The translations under genes were made by a program, and so were the position numbers. DNA of 64,000 nt from an uncultured Allomuricauda sp. (GTDB lineage: Bacteria > Bacteroidota > Bacteroidia > Flavobacteriales > Flavobacteriaceae): positions 1 through 64,000 of the forward strand of contig NZ_CAMYIC010000024.1 of the NCBI RefSeq assembly GCF_947258355.1. The letters run 5' to 3'. The notes below the pieces were generated by a model. The model saw nothing but the letters and a program-made list of their open reading frames with translations, was not told the DNA's origin and ran no database searches. Shown piece by piece: positions 34,855-44,424 of the stretch (the stretch's first letter is position 1; every line of letters begins with the position of its first letter).

Positions 34855-35850
34855 TCAATTCATGGGCTCTACCACAGGCCAACCATTAAGCCAAGTAATT
34901 TCTTTTACCACGAGTTTTGGAGTCCCATTATCGTTGGCATCGTAAGCATGGCTGAAATAATAATCCTTACCGTCAAAAGTGTAAACACTGTTGTGACCAA
35001 CGCCGTACCAGTTTTCGTTTCCTTGGATCAAGATAGTTCCTCCTCCTTGATTTAGTGCTTTTCCATCTGCATCCATAAACGGTCCGGTTGCAGATGTCGA
35101 ACGTCCTACAACTACCTTGTATGTACTGTTTTCCCCTCTACAGCATAAATCCCACGACAGGAACAAATAGTAATATTGACCTTTCTTGAATATGAACGGA
35201 GCTTCCAAAGCGGCGTCTCCGGGATCTTTATCATCCAATTCAAAGCTTCGCTCACGTCTGGCTATGGTTTTCCATTCTTCGGGTTGGGCAATGGATTTTA
35301 GGTCTTTGCTGAGTTTCACCATTTTAAGACCATTCCAAAAAGAACCGAATGACATCCATGGAGCACCGTTGTCATCAAAAATAATGTTTGGATCAATGGC
35401 GTTCCACAAATCCCTGTTGGGTACCGATTGCACTATGATTCCCTGATCTTCCCATAGATAGTCTTCACTATTTGGGTCGAGTGTTTTATTTATCGTCAAA
35501 CCAATGGCCGAGGTATTTTTGGCAAATGCCGAAACCGAATAGTACAGATAATACTTTCCGTTATGCTCAATAATGTCCGGAGCCCAAATATGATTTTTAA
35601 AATCGGGTACAACCGAATCAGTCCAAGTTGGTTTCTCTGTGAAAATAGGGTCCAACTTCTCCCAGTTTTTCAAATCGGTGGATACAAAATGTGATATACC
35701 CCTACCTGTGCAAAATAGATGATATACACCTTTTTCTTTGATCGCTACCGGATCATGGACAACTATATCGGATTGAGCAAATGCACCAACTGTAATACAT
35801 AAAAACAAGAGCAATACTCGTAGAGCTTTAGATGAAATGGAAATATGCAT
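34855..35850 (-). CDS. GH43 endo-arabinanase-like enzyme (secreted)
   Basis: This 331-residue five-bladed propeller enzyme has a cleavable signal peptide (MHISISSKALRVLLLFLCITVGAFAQ). The three GH43 acids fit exactly: base D33 (VHDPV), pKa-tuning D153 (NAIDPNI) and acid E216 (ALEAPFI). Their spacing (120 and 63) equals that of Cellvibrio Arb43A (D38, D158, E221), an alpha-1,5-arabinanase. The SWDLCCRG loop is also typical of this group. It should cut linear arabinan outside the cytoplasm and feed the arabinofuranosidases of the same operon. Confidence 0.92.
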   Translation of the reverse strand: MHISISSKALRVLLLFLCITVGAFAQSDIVVHDPVAIKEKGVYHLFCTGRGISHFVSTDLKNWEKLDPIFTEKPTWTDSVVPDFKNHIWAPDIIEHNGKYYLYYSVSAFAKNTSAIGLTINKTLDPNSEDYLWEDQGIIVQSVPNRDLWNAIDPNIIFDDNGAPWMSFGSFWNGLKMVKLSKDLKSIAQPEEWKTIARRERSFELDDKDPGDAALEAPFIFKKGQYYYLFLSWDLCCRGENSTYKVVVGRSTSATGPFMDADGKALNQGGGTILIQGNENWYGVGHNSVYTFDGKDYYFSHAYDANDNGTPKLVVKEITWLNGWPVVEPMN

Positions 35851-35870
35851 CTGATATTGTATTTAAAAGT

Positions 35871-37418
35871 TTATTTTCCTGTTACCACCAGAACAGAAAA
35901 TGGCGGCACTTCCACTTCCAAAATCCCTTTGCGGAACTTTACTTTTTTCAACTCCTTTGGTGTGATTTTTTCGGGTTGATCAAAAGTGTTATGGTCTTGT
36001 AGATCTTCAGAGGATAAAATGGTGCCCGAAAAATCTTTGACATCCATATCACCAAGGTTGATTTCCACTGTATGTGATTTGTGGGCATCTATATTTACCA
36101 TGGAAACATTGACTTGTCCCGCATCGGTTTTGGATGCCGATATGGAAATAGCTGGTAGTTCCTCTCCTTCAAAATTATATGTAGGGGAATCAAAATCAAC
36201 TGGAAGCAATTTGGCATCTTGATGCACATTGTACATCTTCATGACATGGTAAGTTGGTGTCAGCAACATCTTTTCATCTTCGGTTAACACAACAGCTTGC
36301 AATACATTAACGGTTTGCGCCAGATTGGCCATTTTCACCCTTCTTGCGTGATTATTGAAGATATTGAGGCTTGTTCCAGCTATCATGGCATCGCGCATGG
36401 TATTCTGCTGGTAAAGGAATCCAGGATTGGTCCCTTTCATTACGTCGTACCATCCACCCCACTCATCTACAACCAATGCTATAGTGTTATTAGGGTCGTA
36501 CTTATCCATAATGGCAGAATGTTTTGTAACCAAGGTGTCCATTTTAAGGGCGGTCTTCATGGTAGAAAAGTATTGCTCTTCACTATAGTCTATCGAGGAT
36601 CCTTTTTCATTCCATTCCACGAATGAATAGGAATGTAAGGCCACGCCTTCAATCAAATGTTTGGGAATATCACGCATCAATACCTCGGTCCAGTGATAAT
36701 CATCAACATTGGCACCGGATGCGATACGGAACAAACCATCACTATTGGTCCAATCCGTCATAAAGGTTGCATATTGACGATAAATATCCGCATAATGTTC
36801 AGGGGTCATATTTCCACCGCATCCCCACATTTCATTTCCTACACCCCAATATTTCACATCCCAAGGTTCTTCCCTACCATTTTCCTTGCGCCAATCGGCC
36901 ATAGGGCTACCTCCTTGGTGAAGTACATACTCCACATATTCAGTGAATTCTTTAACGGTACTGCTTCCCACATTGGCGGCCAAATAAGGTTCAGCATTCA
37001 GGGTTTCACAGAGGTTAAGAAAGTCGTGCGTACCAAAACTGTTATCTTCGGTAACACCTCCCCACCATCTGTTTACCATAGTTGGTCTTTCATCCTTGGG
37101 ACCAACACCGTCTTTCCAGTGATAGGTATCCGCAAAACAACCTCCAGGCCATCTTAGGTTGGGAATTTTAAGCTCCTTAAGGGCTTCAATAATATCATTT
37201 CTTACACCGGCCGTATTGGGAACCATGCTTTCCTCTCCAACGTAGAGTCCACCATAGATACATCTTCCAAGGTGTTCGGAAAAATGTCCGTAAATATGTT
37301 TGCTGATTATGGGAGCTTCTGCATCTTCCGTAACAGTTACTTGAACAGGTCCTTGTGCAGAAACAGCGACCGAACACAAAAAGGCCAATACGACCGTAGA
37401 ATAGTTAAAAAATTTCAT
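35871..37418 (-). CDS. GH51 alpha-L-arabinofuranosidase (short form), first gene of the arabinose operon
   Basis: This 515-residue enzyme has a signal peptide ending CSVAVSAQ; the ATG at 37418 is chosen because it begins the signal. It has the compact bacterial GH51 layout: barrel with NLRWPGGCFADTYHWKDG, acid/base E196 in GVGNEMWGCGG and nucleophile E319 in LVVDEWGGWYDV, then a C-terminal beta-sandwich. Such enzymes usually remove alpha-1,2/1,3/1,5 arabinofuranose from oligosaccharides and are often cytoplasmic, but this one is exported. It opens the ten-gene operon behind an AraR-like operator and a leader hairpin. Confidence 0.93.
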   Translation of the reverse strand: MKFFNYSTVVLAFLCSVAVSAQGPVQVTVTEDAEAPIISKHIYGHFSEHLGRCIYGGLYVGEESMVPNTAGVRNDIIEALKELKIPNLRWPGGCFADTYHWKDGVGPKDERPTMVNRWWGGVTEDNSFGTHDFLNLCETLNAEPYLAANVGSSTVKEFTEYVEYVLHQGGSPMADWRKENGREEPWDVKYWGVGNEMWGCGGNMTPEHYADIYRQYATFMTDWTNSDGLFRIASGANVDDYHWTEVLMRDIPKHLIEGVALHSYSFVEWNEKGSSIDYSEEQYFSTMKTALKMDTLVTKHSAIMDKYDPNNTIALVVDEWGGWYDVMKGTNPGFLYQQNTMRDAMIAGTSLNIFNNHARRVKMANLAQTVNVLQAVVLTEDEKMLLTPTYHVMKMYNVHQDAKLLPVDFDSPTYNFEGEELPAISISASKTDAGQVNVSMVNIDAHKSHTVEINLGDMDVKDFSGTILSSEDLQDHNTFDQPEKITPKELKKVKFRKGILEVEVPPFSVLVVTGK

Positions 37419-37433
37419 GTGCATTTGTTTAAA

Positions 37434-37461
37434 AAAGACCACGACCAAAATCGTGGTCTTT
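37434..37461 (-). terminator. Strong hairpin with T-run in the leader of the arabinose operon
   Basis: AAAGACCACGA (37434-37444) and TCGTGGTCTTT (37451-37461) form a perfect 11-bp stem around a 6-nt loop. On the minus strand it runs into a T6 tract (37436-37431) and ends 16 nt before the GH51 ATG. It is thus a complete intrinsic-terminator structure between operator and first gene. It may be an attenuator of the operon or the terminator of the upstream GH43 unit, which has no other clear terminator. Confidence 0.75.
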
Positions 37462-37519
37462 AAAAAATTACTAAACTTAAACTAACTCAAATAAGATCTA
37501 CTTTACGCTACGTAAAACC

Positions 37520-37546
37520 TTATAAGTGTTTTTTTTACATTTATAA
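37520..37546. promoter_or_regulatory. Candidate AraR operator of the arabinose operon
   Basis: TTATAAGTGT, seven Ts, ACATTTATAA: a 10-bp inverted repeat with one mismatch. The minus strand reads ACACTTATAA at its downstream edge, preceded by ACTTTCGTTA, and the same two blocks occur in the araR-susC gap (47603-47639). It lies about 100 bp before the first gene. Confidence 0.65.
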
Positions 37547-37659
37547 AATAACGAAAGTTTTCCCGTTAAAACAAAAAAAATATCCACTCATATTATCCGG
37601 CAGCAATACACAATTAATAAATTATTGATTTTCAGTTAATTATGGATAATTTTTTATGC

Positions 37660-39183
37660 TTAATCTACTTTTTTACCCCAAATTGCCGTACTACTTTCAT
37701 TCAATCCGCTGAATAAAATGGTAGAGTCAACCCTATTTTCCCAATCGCGGCCTCGTTCAACATAAAGTTTGTAACTGGTTTCCCCGTTATTTAGACTTAC
37801 AGTGAGCCATGGAGCTTCATAAGTCCATGTATTTATTGCTTCTCCATCAATGGTTCCATCTGCCATTAATTCCAAATCCTCGGAATATTGAAAATCAGGC
37901 GAGATTTGTTCGTTAGCATAGCCAGGAACTACTCTATAGTCAAATTCAATTTTTTCATAACTACCCACTATATCGGATTCCGAAATATCGGTTTGGATTA
38001 CATTGGCATATCGCTCCGGTGAGACTATAGGCCAACCATTTTCCGTCCAATGAATTTTTCGAACGTGAAGCACCATGAAAAAAAGGTTCTCTCCGGGCCG
38101 CCCTTGATGCGCCATATAATATTGACCGTTTCCATCCTTAAAAACACCGGGATGCGACACCCCTTGCCAACCTGAGTGATCGTTAAATCTATAAGGAGCT
38201 AAAATCATCGGGGCATTATCTGCCTCGGTATTAATGTCAAGTCCATTTATATCCAAAAAAGGGCCCTCGGGATCTGCACTCCTTCCAACCCTAACATTAT
38301 ACTTGGTTTCCAACCAATCGTATGCAATGAACATATAGTACATGCCCTGGGTTTCATTGTAAATTACTTCTGGAGCTTCGATATTTCCGTTTACAGTTCC
38401 GTTAGTAAATCCCCTTTGCGCAATCCTAACACCTTTATCACCATTTACCATGGCCAAACCTGTAGCTGGATCTAATCTTAATTTATAGATACCATCATAG
38501 GCCGATCCATAATAAAACCAATGTTCACCATTTGGAGTCACGACGATAGAGGGGTCGATTGCGTTGGTTTGAACGGTACCGTCGGCAGCTGAAGTAACCA
38601 CCAAATCTTTTTCAATCCATGGACCTTCTGGTGAACTAGAGGTCGCTAAACCAATAGCACTCAATCTTCCTACACTTGAAGAGAGCGAATAGTACAAACG
38701 GAATTCATCGCCAACTTGCATAACATATGGAGCCCATAAGGAATTAAAAGGTTCCGCACCTTGACTTTGAATATAGGAACTCCCTTTAGAGGGCAGGCCG
38801 TTGAAAGCCCATCCTAAAAACTCCCAATTGATCAAATCCTGGGATTTTCTTATTTGGATTCCCGGACGAACATCTGAACCAAATGAAACATCGGTATTAT
38901 AGCAATAGTAGGTTTCCCCGACTTTTATCACTGAGGGGTCATGCACATTGTAAGGTCCCCACTGCGAAGCATTTTCCTCACCGGCAACCCCAAAATAGGT
39001 GTCCGAAATGTTATCCACGGTATAAACCGGGGCCGGAGTGGGCTCTGGTTCAGGATTTGGATCAGGCTCAGGGTTGGGCTCACTTACTTCGGGCGGAGTA
39101 TCCCCAAGATTTTCATTTGAACAAGAAACCGTCGCCACTAAAAAAGATGCCATGGTTATTGCAAAAATTTTATATCTAAGCAT
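37660..39183 (-). CDS. GH43 two-domain arabinanase lipoprotein
   Basis: This 507-residue surface lipoprotein (MLRYKIFAITMASFLVATVSC) has a Pro/Glu-rich spacer (about 30-50), then a GH43 propeller with base Asp in YNVHDPSV, pKa Asp in TNAIDPSI and acid Glu in GNIEAPEV, and a C-terminal beta-barrel domain (about 395-507) as in the two-domain endo-alpha-1,5-arabinanases (GH43 subfamily 4, BsArb43B-like). As the only hydrolase in the susCD unit, it probably makes the first cuts in arabinan at the cell surface. The ATG at 39183 begins the signal peptide. Confidence 0.9.
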   Translation of the reverse strand: MLRYKIFAITMASFLVATVSCSNENLGDTPPEVSEPNPEPDPNPEPEPTPAPVYTVDNISDTYFGVAGEENASQWGPYNVHDPSVIKVGETYYCYNTDVSFGSDVRPGIQIRKSQDLINWEFLGWAFNGLPSKGSSYIQSQGAEPFNSLWAPYVMQVGDEFRLYYSLSSSVGRLSAIGLATSSSPEGPWIEKDLVVTSAADGTVQTNAIDPSIVVTPNGEHWFYYGSAYDGIYKLRLDPATGLAMVNGDKGVRIAQRGFTNGTVNGNIEAPEVIYNETQGMYYMFIAYDWLETKYNVRVGRSADPEGPFLDINGLDINTEADNAPMILAPYRFNDHSGWQGVSHPGVFKDGNGQYYMAHQGRPGENLFFMVLHVRKIHWTENGWPIVSPERYANVIQTDISESDIVGSYEKIEFDYRVVPGYANEQISPDFQYSEDLELMADGTIDGEAINTWTYEAPWLTVSLNNGETSYKLYVERGRDWENRVDSTILFSGLNESSTAIWGKKVD

Positions 39184-39263
39184 TTTTATTCGAAATAGAA
39201 CTTGTGTTTTTAACATTGTCAACCGTTTTGTAAAATCTTAAAACATTCCCGATGCCAGTGATT

Positions 39264-42200
39264 CTAATTTTTATTAGGAATTTCCATGCGGACCAGCTTT
39301 TTGTTCACATCATAAAATTGAATGGAATCGACCACCCCTGAAGCAATAATACTATTGGAAGTCTGGGAGAGGTAGCCTGCGCCCATCAAATTTTCCTCTT
39401 TTCGTTTCTTTCCATTGTTTAAAAAAACTTCGGCTGTGCTTTCTCCGTTTTGGAAGTCAATTTTTTTCTGTTTTTCGGAGTCTGCAATACTAAAATTATC
39501 CAGTGAACCATTGTTTTTTCCAACAAGTACCAAAGACTGTCCATTATAACTATCCAAACGAACCATACTTTTAGAGTCTCCCAATGCTTTAAAACCGGAC
39601 GAAGTAGGATCCACTACTTCAAAAGATGTTCCTCCTTTGTTCAATAATACGGTTCCAATAGAGGCATCGTACCTCCCGTAGACCACTTCTGTGTTATATG
39701 AATTTCCTACCAGGATAAGGTCTAATAATCCATCAAAATTCAAGTCTTCCGCCAATATTCCATAGACTGGTGCAAACTGGGCTTCAATAGGTAATGGGAT
39801 AACAGAAAAACCTTCATCTCCATTGTTTTGAATAAATGAAGATTGCATCACTTTGCTCTCCAACGTGCTATGCCCCTGAGACCCCAAAAAGTCCATAATA
39901 TCATTTGTTGTGGATTTGGCATAGCTTCTATAATGCAATATATGTTTCTTTAACTGTGGTAATTGTTTGGTCAATTCATCCAAGGAAGTCAAAGGGTAGT
40001 ATTCCCCCTCTTCATATACGGAAAATATAGGGTCGACAAAGCCGTTCTCATCAAAATCGGCATAGTCCAATTTTAAAGGATGCTCCGCAGTCCCTTTTAG
40101 TGCTGAATTGAGCCCGATATTGCCCACAACAAAATCAATGTCGCCATCATTATCAAAATCTTCTGCAACAATGCTGTTCCATAGACCATTGGTTTCGGCA
40201 AGTGAAGTTTGAGGAGTTATGTTTTTTAATTTTATACCATCCCCTTTAAAAATGGTTACAGGCATAAACTCGCCCACCAGCACCAAATCCAGGTGTGAAT
40301 CATCATCGAAATCTGTCCACACTGCCGATGAAACCATCCCAACATTTTTAATCGAAGGTGCCACCTCTTGGGTTATATCCACAAATTGCCCGTTTCTATT
40401 CTCCAACAAATAACTCGTTGGTGATTCCGGATAATGTCCAGGAATAACCCTACCCCCAACAAACAGGTCAATATCCCCATCACCATCAAAGTCACCCCCG
40501 GCAACCGTAGATGTACTTTCATTTTTTATGGGCAGATCTCCCTTGGCGAATGTTCCAACATTATTGGGGTCGTTCAGGTATAATCTGTCTTGGTAGGCTT
40601 GATGACCTTTATAGCGTTCAGACCCACCACTAACAACATATAAATCTTGAAGGCCATCTCCGTTGGCATCAAAAAACAATGCTCCCAAATCCTCATATAA
40701 TTGGCTATCAGGAATTTCTTTTTTCTCAAATCCTCCTGACTTCTGCTGCACAAAAATAGTTGAACCGAAACCATACGAACCCCCAACAAATACGTCTTGG
40801 AGGCCATCGCCATTTATATCACCCACAGCAAGCCCAGGTCCTTGATTGGAAAAACCATGGTTTAACAAGGACTGTATGTTGTAGTCACTGAACTCCCTTT
40901 CCACATGATCAAAACCAATTAAGGAATCAATCTCGAAAATGGGGTCCCTATTATCGATTTTTGCTGCTTCAACTGGCTCTACCTCTGCATGTTTAATTTC
41001 AATACGCTGATTTGCCGATACATTTGATTGCATGGAGATATCACCATTTGGCCAGATTACTTCTACACTATCAATCTCATCGGTTTCTCCCAAACCAAAA
41101 TGAAGATCTTTCTCTACACTGCTTTGAAATCCTCTGGACGACTGAAGCACTTTTTTCTGACTAGTACCATCATAATAAAGGGTAACTTCCGCACCTATAG
41201 CCTGTGGGTTGAGTTTATTGCCCACAAGCGAAACTTGTACGTAATTTGAATTTTTAAATAATTCCCTTGTATTGTTCTTATAGATAAAAGCTGGCTGATC
41301 AATATTATTTACCACAAGTTCCAAATCACCATCCAAATCCAAATCTGCATAACTAGCCCCATTGGAAATGGATTTTTGATTAAGTCCCCAATCATTGGCC
41401 TTTTTTTGAAAATTTAATTGTCCCTTATTCTCAAAAATGTAGTTGCTCAGCTCTATTGTTGGCCTAACAACTAGACAGTCGAGAACAGATTTTCGAATTT
41501 CTTCAGGGTCAGAAAATGTTTTAGATCCACTTTGCCTAAACTTTACAAAATCCAGGTCGGTGATATCCTTGCCATAGCCATTGGTAATAAAAATGTCGTT
41601 ATTTCCATCGTTGTTGAAATCAGTTATGAGCGGGGCCCAGCTCCAGTCCGTTCTATCGATTCCCATCAGTTGCCCAATTTCGCTAAAGGTGCCATTGCCA
41701 TTATTGTAATGCACCATATTGCGCATATACTGATGACCGTAGCCAAACTTCTTTGCCATTTGGAACATATCGTAAGAATGAGAACCCGACATAAGTTTTC
41801 TTCTTTTATGCTGTTCTGGTAGCATATCCAAGGTGATTACATCCATCATACCATCATTGTTGATATCGGCAACATCATTGCCCATGGAAAAATGACTTGT
41901 GTGCCCAAAATAGGTCAATGCTTCTTCTGAAAAAGATCCATCCTTATTATTGACGTACAGTAAATCCCTTGATAAATAATCATTGGAGACATATATATCC
42001 GGCCAGTTATCATTATTGGCATCTATGACAGAAACACCAAGACCAAATCCTTCAATATTTATACCTGCTTCTCTGGATACGTTGGTGTAAACCGGATGAC
42101 CGAGGGCTTCGTTATAATCATTTCTATAAAGTCTATCCGTGTTTCGATAGGTTCCATTGGTAACCATTGGCCTCACCATTATGGCTGAATTTTCGAACCC

Positions 42201-42779
42201 ACCACCGGTAAGCAAATACATGTCGAGGTCACCATCCCGATCATAATCAAAAAAAATGGATTGGATGGATTCACCCTTATCGTCTAGACCGTATTCCTTT
42301 GCGGATTCCATAAAGGTCGCATCTCCCTGGTTTATGTAAAGTAAATTAGGGAAGCTATCCTTGTTCCCCATACCTCCCACAGAAATATAAATATCATCAA
42401 GGCCGTCACCATTGATATCGATTACACTTACGCCGGTACACCACTTGTTGGCAGTGTTGATATTTGATTTATGGGTAATGTCATCGAACCGTAAGTTCCC
42501 TTTATTTAAATAGATTTTACTTTCTTCCATGTTGGAAGTGAATATTAAATCGGGCAGACTGTCTTTGTTGAAATGGCCCACACCAACTCCCCCGCCGTTG
42601 TACAGGTATTCATAGGTAAGTAGATTCACACTATCGCTAGTGGTTATTCTATTTATGAAGTCAACTCCGGTCCTTTTTGATGGCAATAGCTGGAATAGGG
42701 TGTTTTTATCGGAAGATTTGCTACATGAAAGCATCAATACCAATAGAAATAAACAGCTATATTTTCTTATTTGCTCCAT
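39264..42779 (-). CDS. FG-GAP/VCBS repeat protein with ASPIC/UnbV domain, lipoprotein
   Basis: This 1171-residue protein has a lipoprotein signal (FLLVLMLSC) and two blocks of FG-GAP/VCBS repeats, with calcium-type loops such as DINGDGLDDIYIS, DANNDNWPDIYVS, DFNNDGNNDIFIT, DINGDGLQDVFVG and DFDGDGDIDLFVG. Between the blocks lies an ASPIC/UnbV domain (about 535-620, GFQSSVEKDLHFGLGE...VIWPNGD). This is the CRTAC1-like architecture. No catalytic motif is apparent. Placed between susD and a surface GH43, it could be a glycan-binding or scaffold protein of the outer-membrane arabinan system. Function unproven. Confidence 0.85.
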   Translation of the reverse strand: MEQIRKYSCLFLLVLMLSCSKSSDKNTLFQLLPSKRTGVDFINRITTSDSVNLLTYEYLYNGGGVGVGHFNKDSLPDLIFTSNMEESKIYLNKGNLRFDDITHKSNINTANKWCTGVSVIDINGDGLDDIYISVGGMGNKDSFPNLLYINQGDATFMESAKEYGLDDKGESIQSIFFDYDRDGDLDMYLLTGGGFENSAIMVRPMVTNGTYRNTDRLYRNDYNEALGHPVYTNVSREAGINIEGFGLGVSVIDANNDNWPDIYVSNDYLSRDLLYVNNKDGSFSEEALTYFGHTSHFSMGNDVADINNDGMMDVITLDMLPEQHKRRKLMSGSHSYDMFQMAKKFGYGHQYMRNMVHYNNGNGTFSEIGQLMGIDRTDWSWAPLITDFNNDGNNDIFITNGYGKDITDLDFVKFRQSGSKTFSDPEEIRKSVLDCLVVRPTIELSNYIFENKGQLNFQKKANDWGLNQKSISNGASYADLDLDGDLELVVNNIDQPAFIYKNNTRELFKNSNYVQVSLVGNKLNPQAIGAEVTLYYDGTSQKKVLQSSRGFQSSVEKDLHFGLGETDEIDSVEVIWPNGDISMQSNVSANQRIEIKHAEVEPVEAAKIDNRDPIFEIDSLIGFDHVEREFSDYNIQSLLNHGFSNQGPGLAVGDINGDGLQDVFVGGSYGFGSTIFVQQKSGGFEKKEIPDSQLYEDLGALFFDANGDGLQDLYVVSGGSERYKGHQAYQDRLYLNDPNNVGTFAKGDLPIKNESTSTVAGGDFDGDGDIDLFVGGRVIPGHYPESPTSYLLENRNGQFVDITQEVAPSIKNVGMVSSAVWTDFDDDSHLDLVLVGEFMPVTIFKGDGIKLKNITPQTSLAETNGLWNSIVAEDFDNDGDIDFVVGNIGLNSALKGTAEHPLKLDYADFDENGFVDPIFSVYEEGEYYPLTSLDELTKQLPQLKKHILHYRSYAKSTTNDIMDFLGSQGHSTLESKVMQSSFIQNNGDEGFSVIPLPIEAQFAPVYGILAEDLNFDGLLDLILVGNSYNTEVVYGRYDASIGTVLLNKGGTSFEVVDPTSSGFKALGDSKSMVRLDSYNGQSLVLVGKNNGSLDNFSIADSEKQKKIDFQNGESTAEVFLNNGKKRKEENLMGAGYLSQTSNSIIASGVVDSIQFYDVNKKLVRMEIPNKN

Positions 42780-42861
42780 GATATTGATTTAATACTTAAA
42801 AAATATCCCTTGGATCGATGCCCAAAAAGAACAGCGACCAAGGGATAATAAACAATTGAGA

Positions 42862-44412
42862 CTAATCGTTTGCCGAGTTCCCTACTAAATTTGGATTACG
42901 ATCCAATTCAGTCTGAGGAAACGGTTGATATTTTCTATTTGGAGCATAGCTGTTAAAATCTGGATCATTTGCTTGAAGCTCGTTCAATTTTGCAGAATCA
43001 TCCAACCATCCCCATCTTTTTATATCGTACCATCTTAAACCTTCTATTGCCAATTCAGTAACACGCTCATGCGCCAACTGATCCATAAATTGAGTTAGGT
43101 TATAGGTAGCAAACTCCGCCTCTCGGTCAGGAAGGTTTGCCCTATCCCTAACACGCTGAACATGAGTTGCAGCCGATGGAATATCACCTGTATTCGCCAA
43201 ACATTCTGCATACATGAGCAATACATCCGCAAAACGTATAACATGGTAGTTAATACCACAGACAAAAGGATCCCCTCCAGTATTAGCTAAAGTATATTTA
43301 GCGATATAATTTTCATTTTGATCTAAGAAATATGGCTGACCATAGGATTGTGTTAGTCCTTCATCCGGAAGATAAGACAAAATCGTGGCAGGGTACCTCG
43401 GATCTATTTCATCGTTTATGGTTCTTTCTTGTTTCAATTCATCAACTAGGAATTGAGTAGGGATGAAGTCATAAAAATCTGCGCCTGAATATGTAGGAGC
43501 GATTGCCGAAAATTGTCTCCAATTAACCGTGGGGTCCCCACCCCAATTGAAATCCACATTTGCACTTTGTGTAAATTCTGCCCAAAATATTCTACCGGGA
43601 TTTGCATTTTCGATTGCAGGATCCTGGGAGAATAAATCGCCATAATTGGGAGCTAGGTCATACACACCGGAATTAACCACAGTTTGAAAATACGGTAAAG
43701 CTCCTGTATAATCACCTTGATATAATTTGACTTTGCCCATTAATGAATTTGCCGCTCCAACTGTTGCACGTGCTGCTTGACCTGTATCCGGGCCAGAAAC
43801 ATTTTCGTAGCTTACCGGAAGTTTGGTTATAGCCTCGTTCAAATCTAATTCTATCTGCGCATAAATATCCGCCTGGGTAGTTTCTTGATTAGAAGGGAAA
43901 AAAGTGTCAGCTCCGGTTTGAACTTCTAAAACCAACGGAACATTATCGTAAACATTGGTTGCATTGAAATATGCCAAAGCCCTTAAAAAATAAGCCTGAC
44001 CAAGAAGGCGATCTCTAAGTTCTGGGTCAATATCCTCAATTTGGTTAATAGCTTCCAACGCTTGATTAGCCCTGTTGATTACCGTAAAATAGCCCAAATA
44101 AGCTATTTCGAGTGCTCCGTCCGTAGACGGTACTGTAAAATTAGCGGTTTGAGCTAAAAATATCCAAGGACTCCTTGATCGTGCCTCATCTCCTCTCGCA
44201 TCACCCATAATCGGGGTCATTCTCTGATAATTACCATCTATAATAAGTCCATTGTAAATGGCATCTACGGCAGCTTGTGCTTCGTCTTGACTTTGATAAT
44301 ATTCTTCTGTTGCAAGCCTGTTCGTGTTTTCAATATCCAGTTCCCGATCACACGAAATAAGCGGTGTAAAAACAACTATAAGTAAAAATACTTTGGTTAA
44401 ATATGTTTTCAT
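42862..44412 (-). CDS. SusD/RagB-like arabinan-binding lipoprotein
   Basis: This 516-residue lipoprotein (VVFTPLISC) is a canonical SusD/RagB: N-terminal LDIENTNRLATEEYYQSQDEAQAAVDAIYNGL, central LRDRLLGQAYFLRALAYFNATNVYDNVPLVLE and C-terminal RFADVLLMYAECLANTGD and LAIEGLRWYDIKRWG. It binds oligosaccharide on the cell surface over its SusC partner, whose gene lies 12 bp upstream. Likely ligands are arabino-oligosaccharides, from context. Confidence 0.95.
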   Translation of the reverse strand: MKTYLTKVFLLIVVFTPLISCDRELDIENTNRLATEEYYQSQDEAQAAVDAIYNGLIIDGNYQRMTPIMGDARGDEARSRSPWIFLAQTANFTVPSTDGALEIAYLGYFTVINRANQALEAINQIEDIDPELRDRLLGQAYFLRALAYFNATNVYDNVPLVLEVQTGADTFFPSNQETTQADIYAQIELDLNEAITKLPVSYENVSGPDTGQAARATVGAANSLMGKVKLYQGDYTGALPYFQTVVNSGVYDLAPNYGDLFSQDPAIENANPGRIFWAEFTQSANVDFNWGGDPTVNWRQFSAIAPTYSGADFYDFIPTQFLVDELKQERTINDEIDPRYPATILSYLPDEGLTQSYGQPYFLDQNENYIAKYTLANTGGDPFVCGINYHVIRFADVLLMYAECLANTGDIPSAATHVQRVRDRANLPDREAEFATYNLTQFMDQLAHERVTELAIEGLRWYDIKRWGWLDDSAKLNELQANDPDFNSYAPNRKYQPFPQTELDRNPNLVGNSAND

Positions 44413-44424
44413 TTTTCTTAGCTT

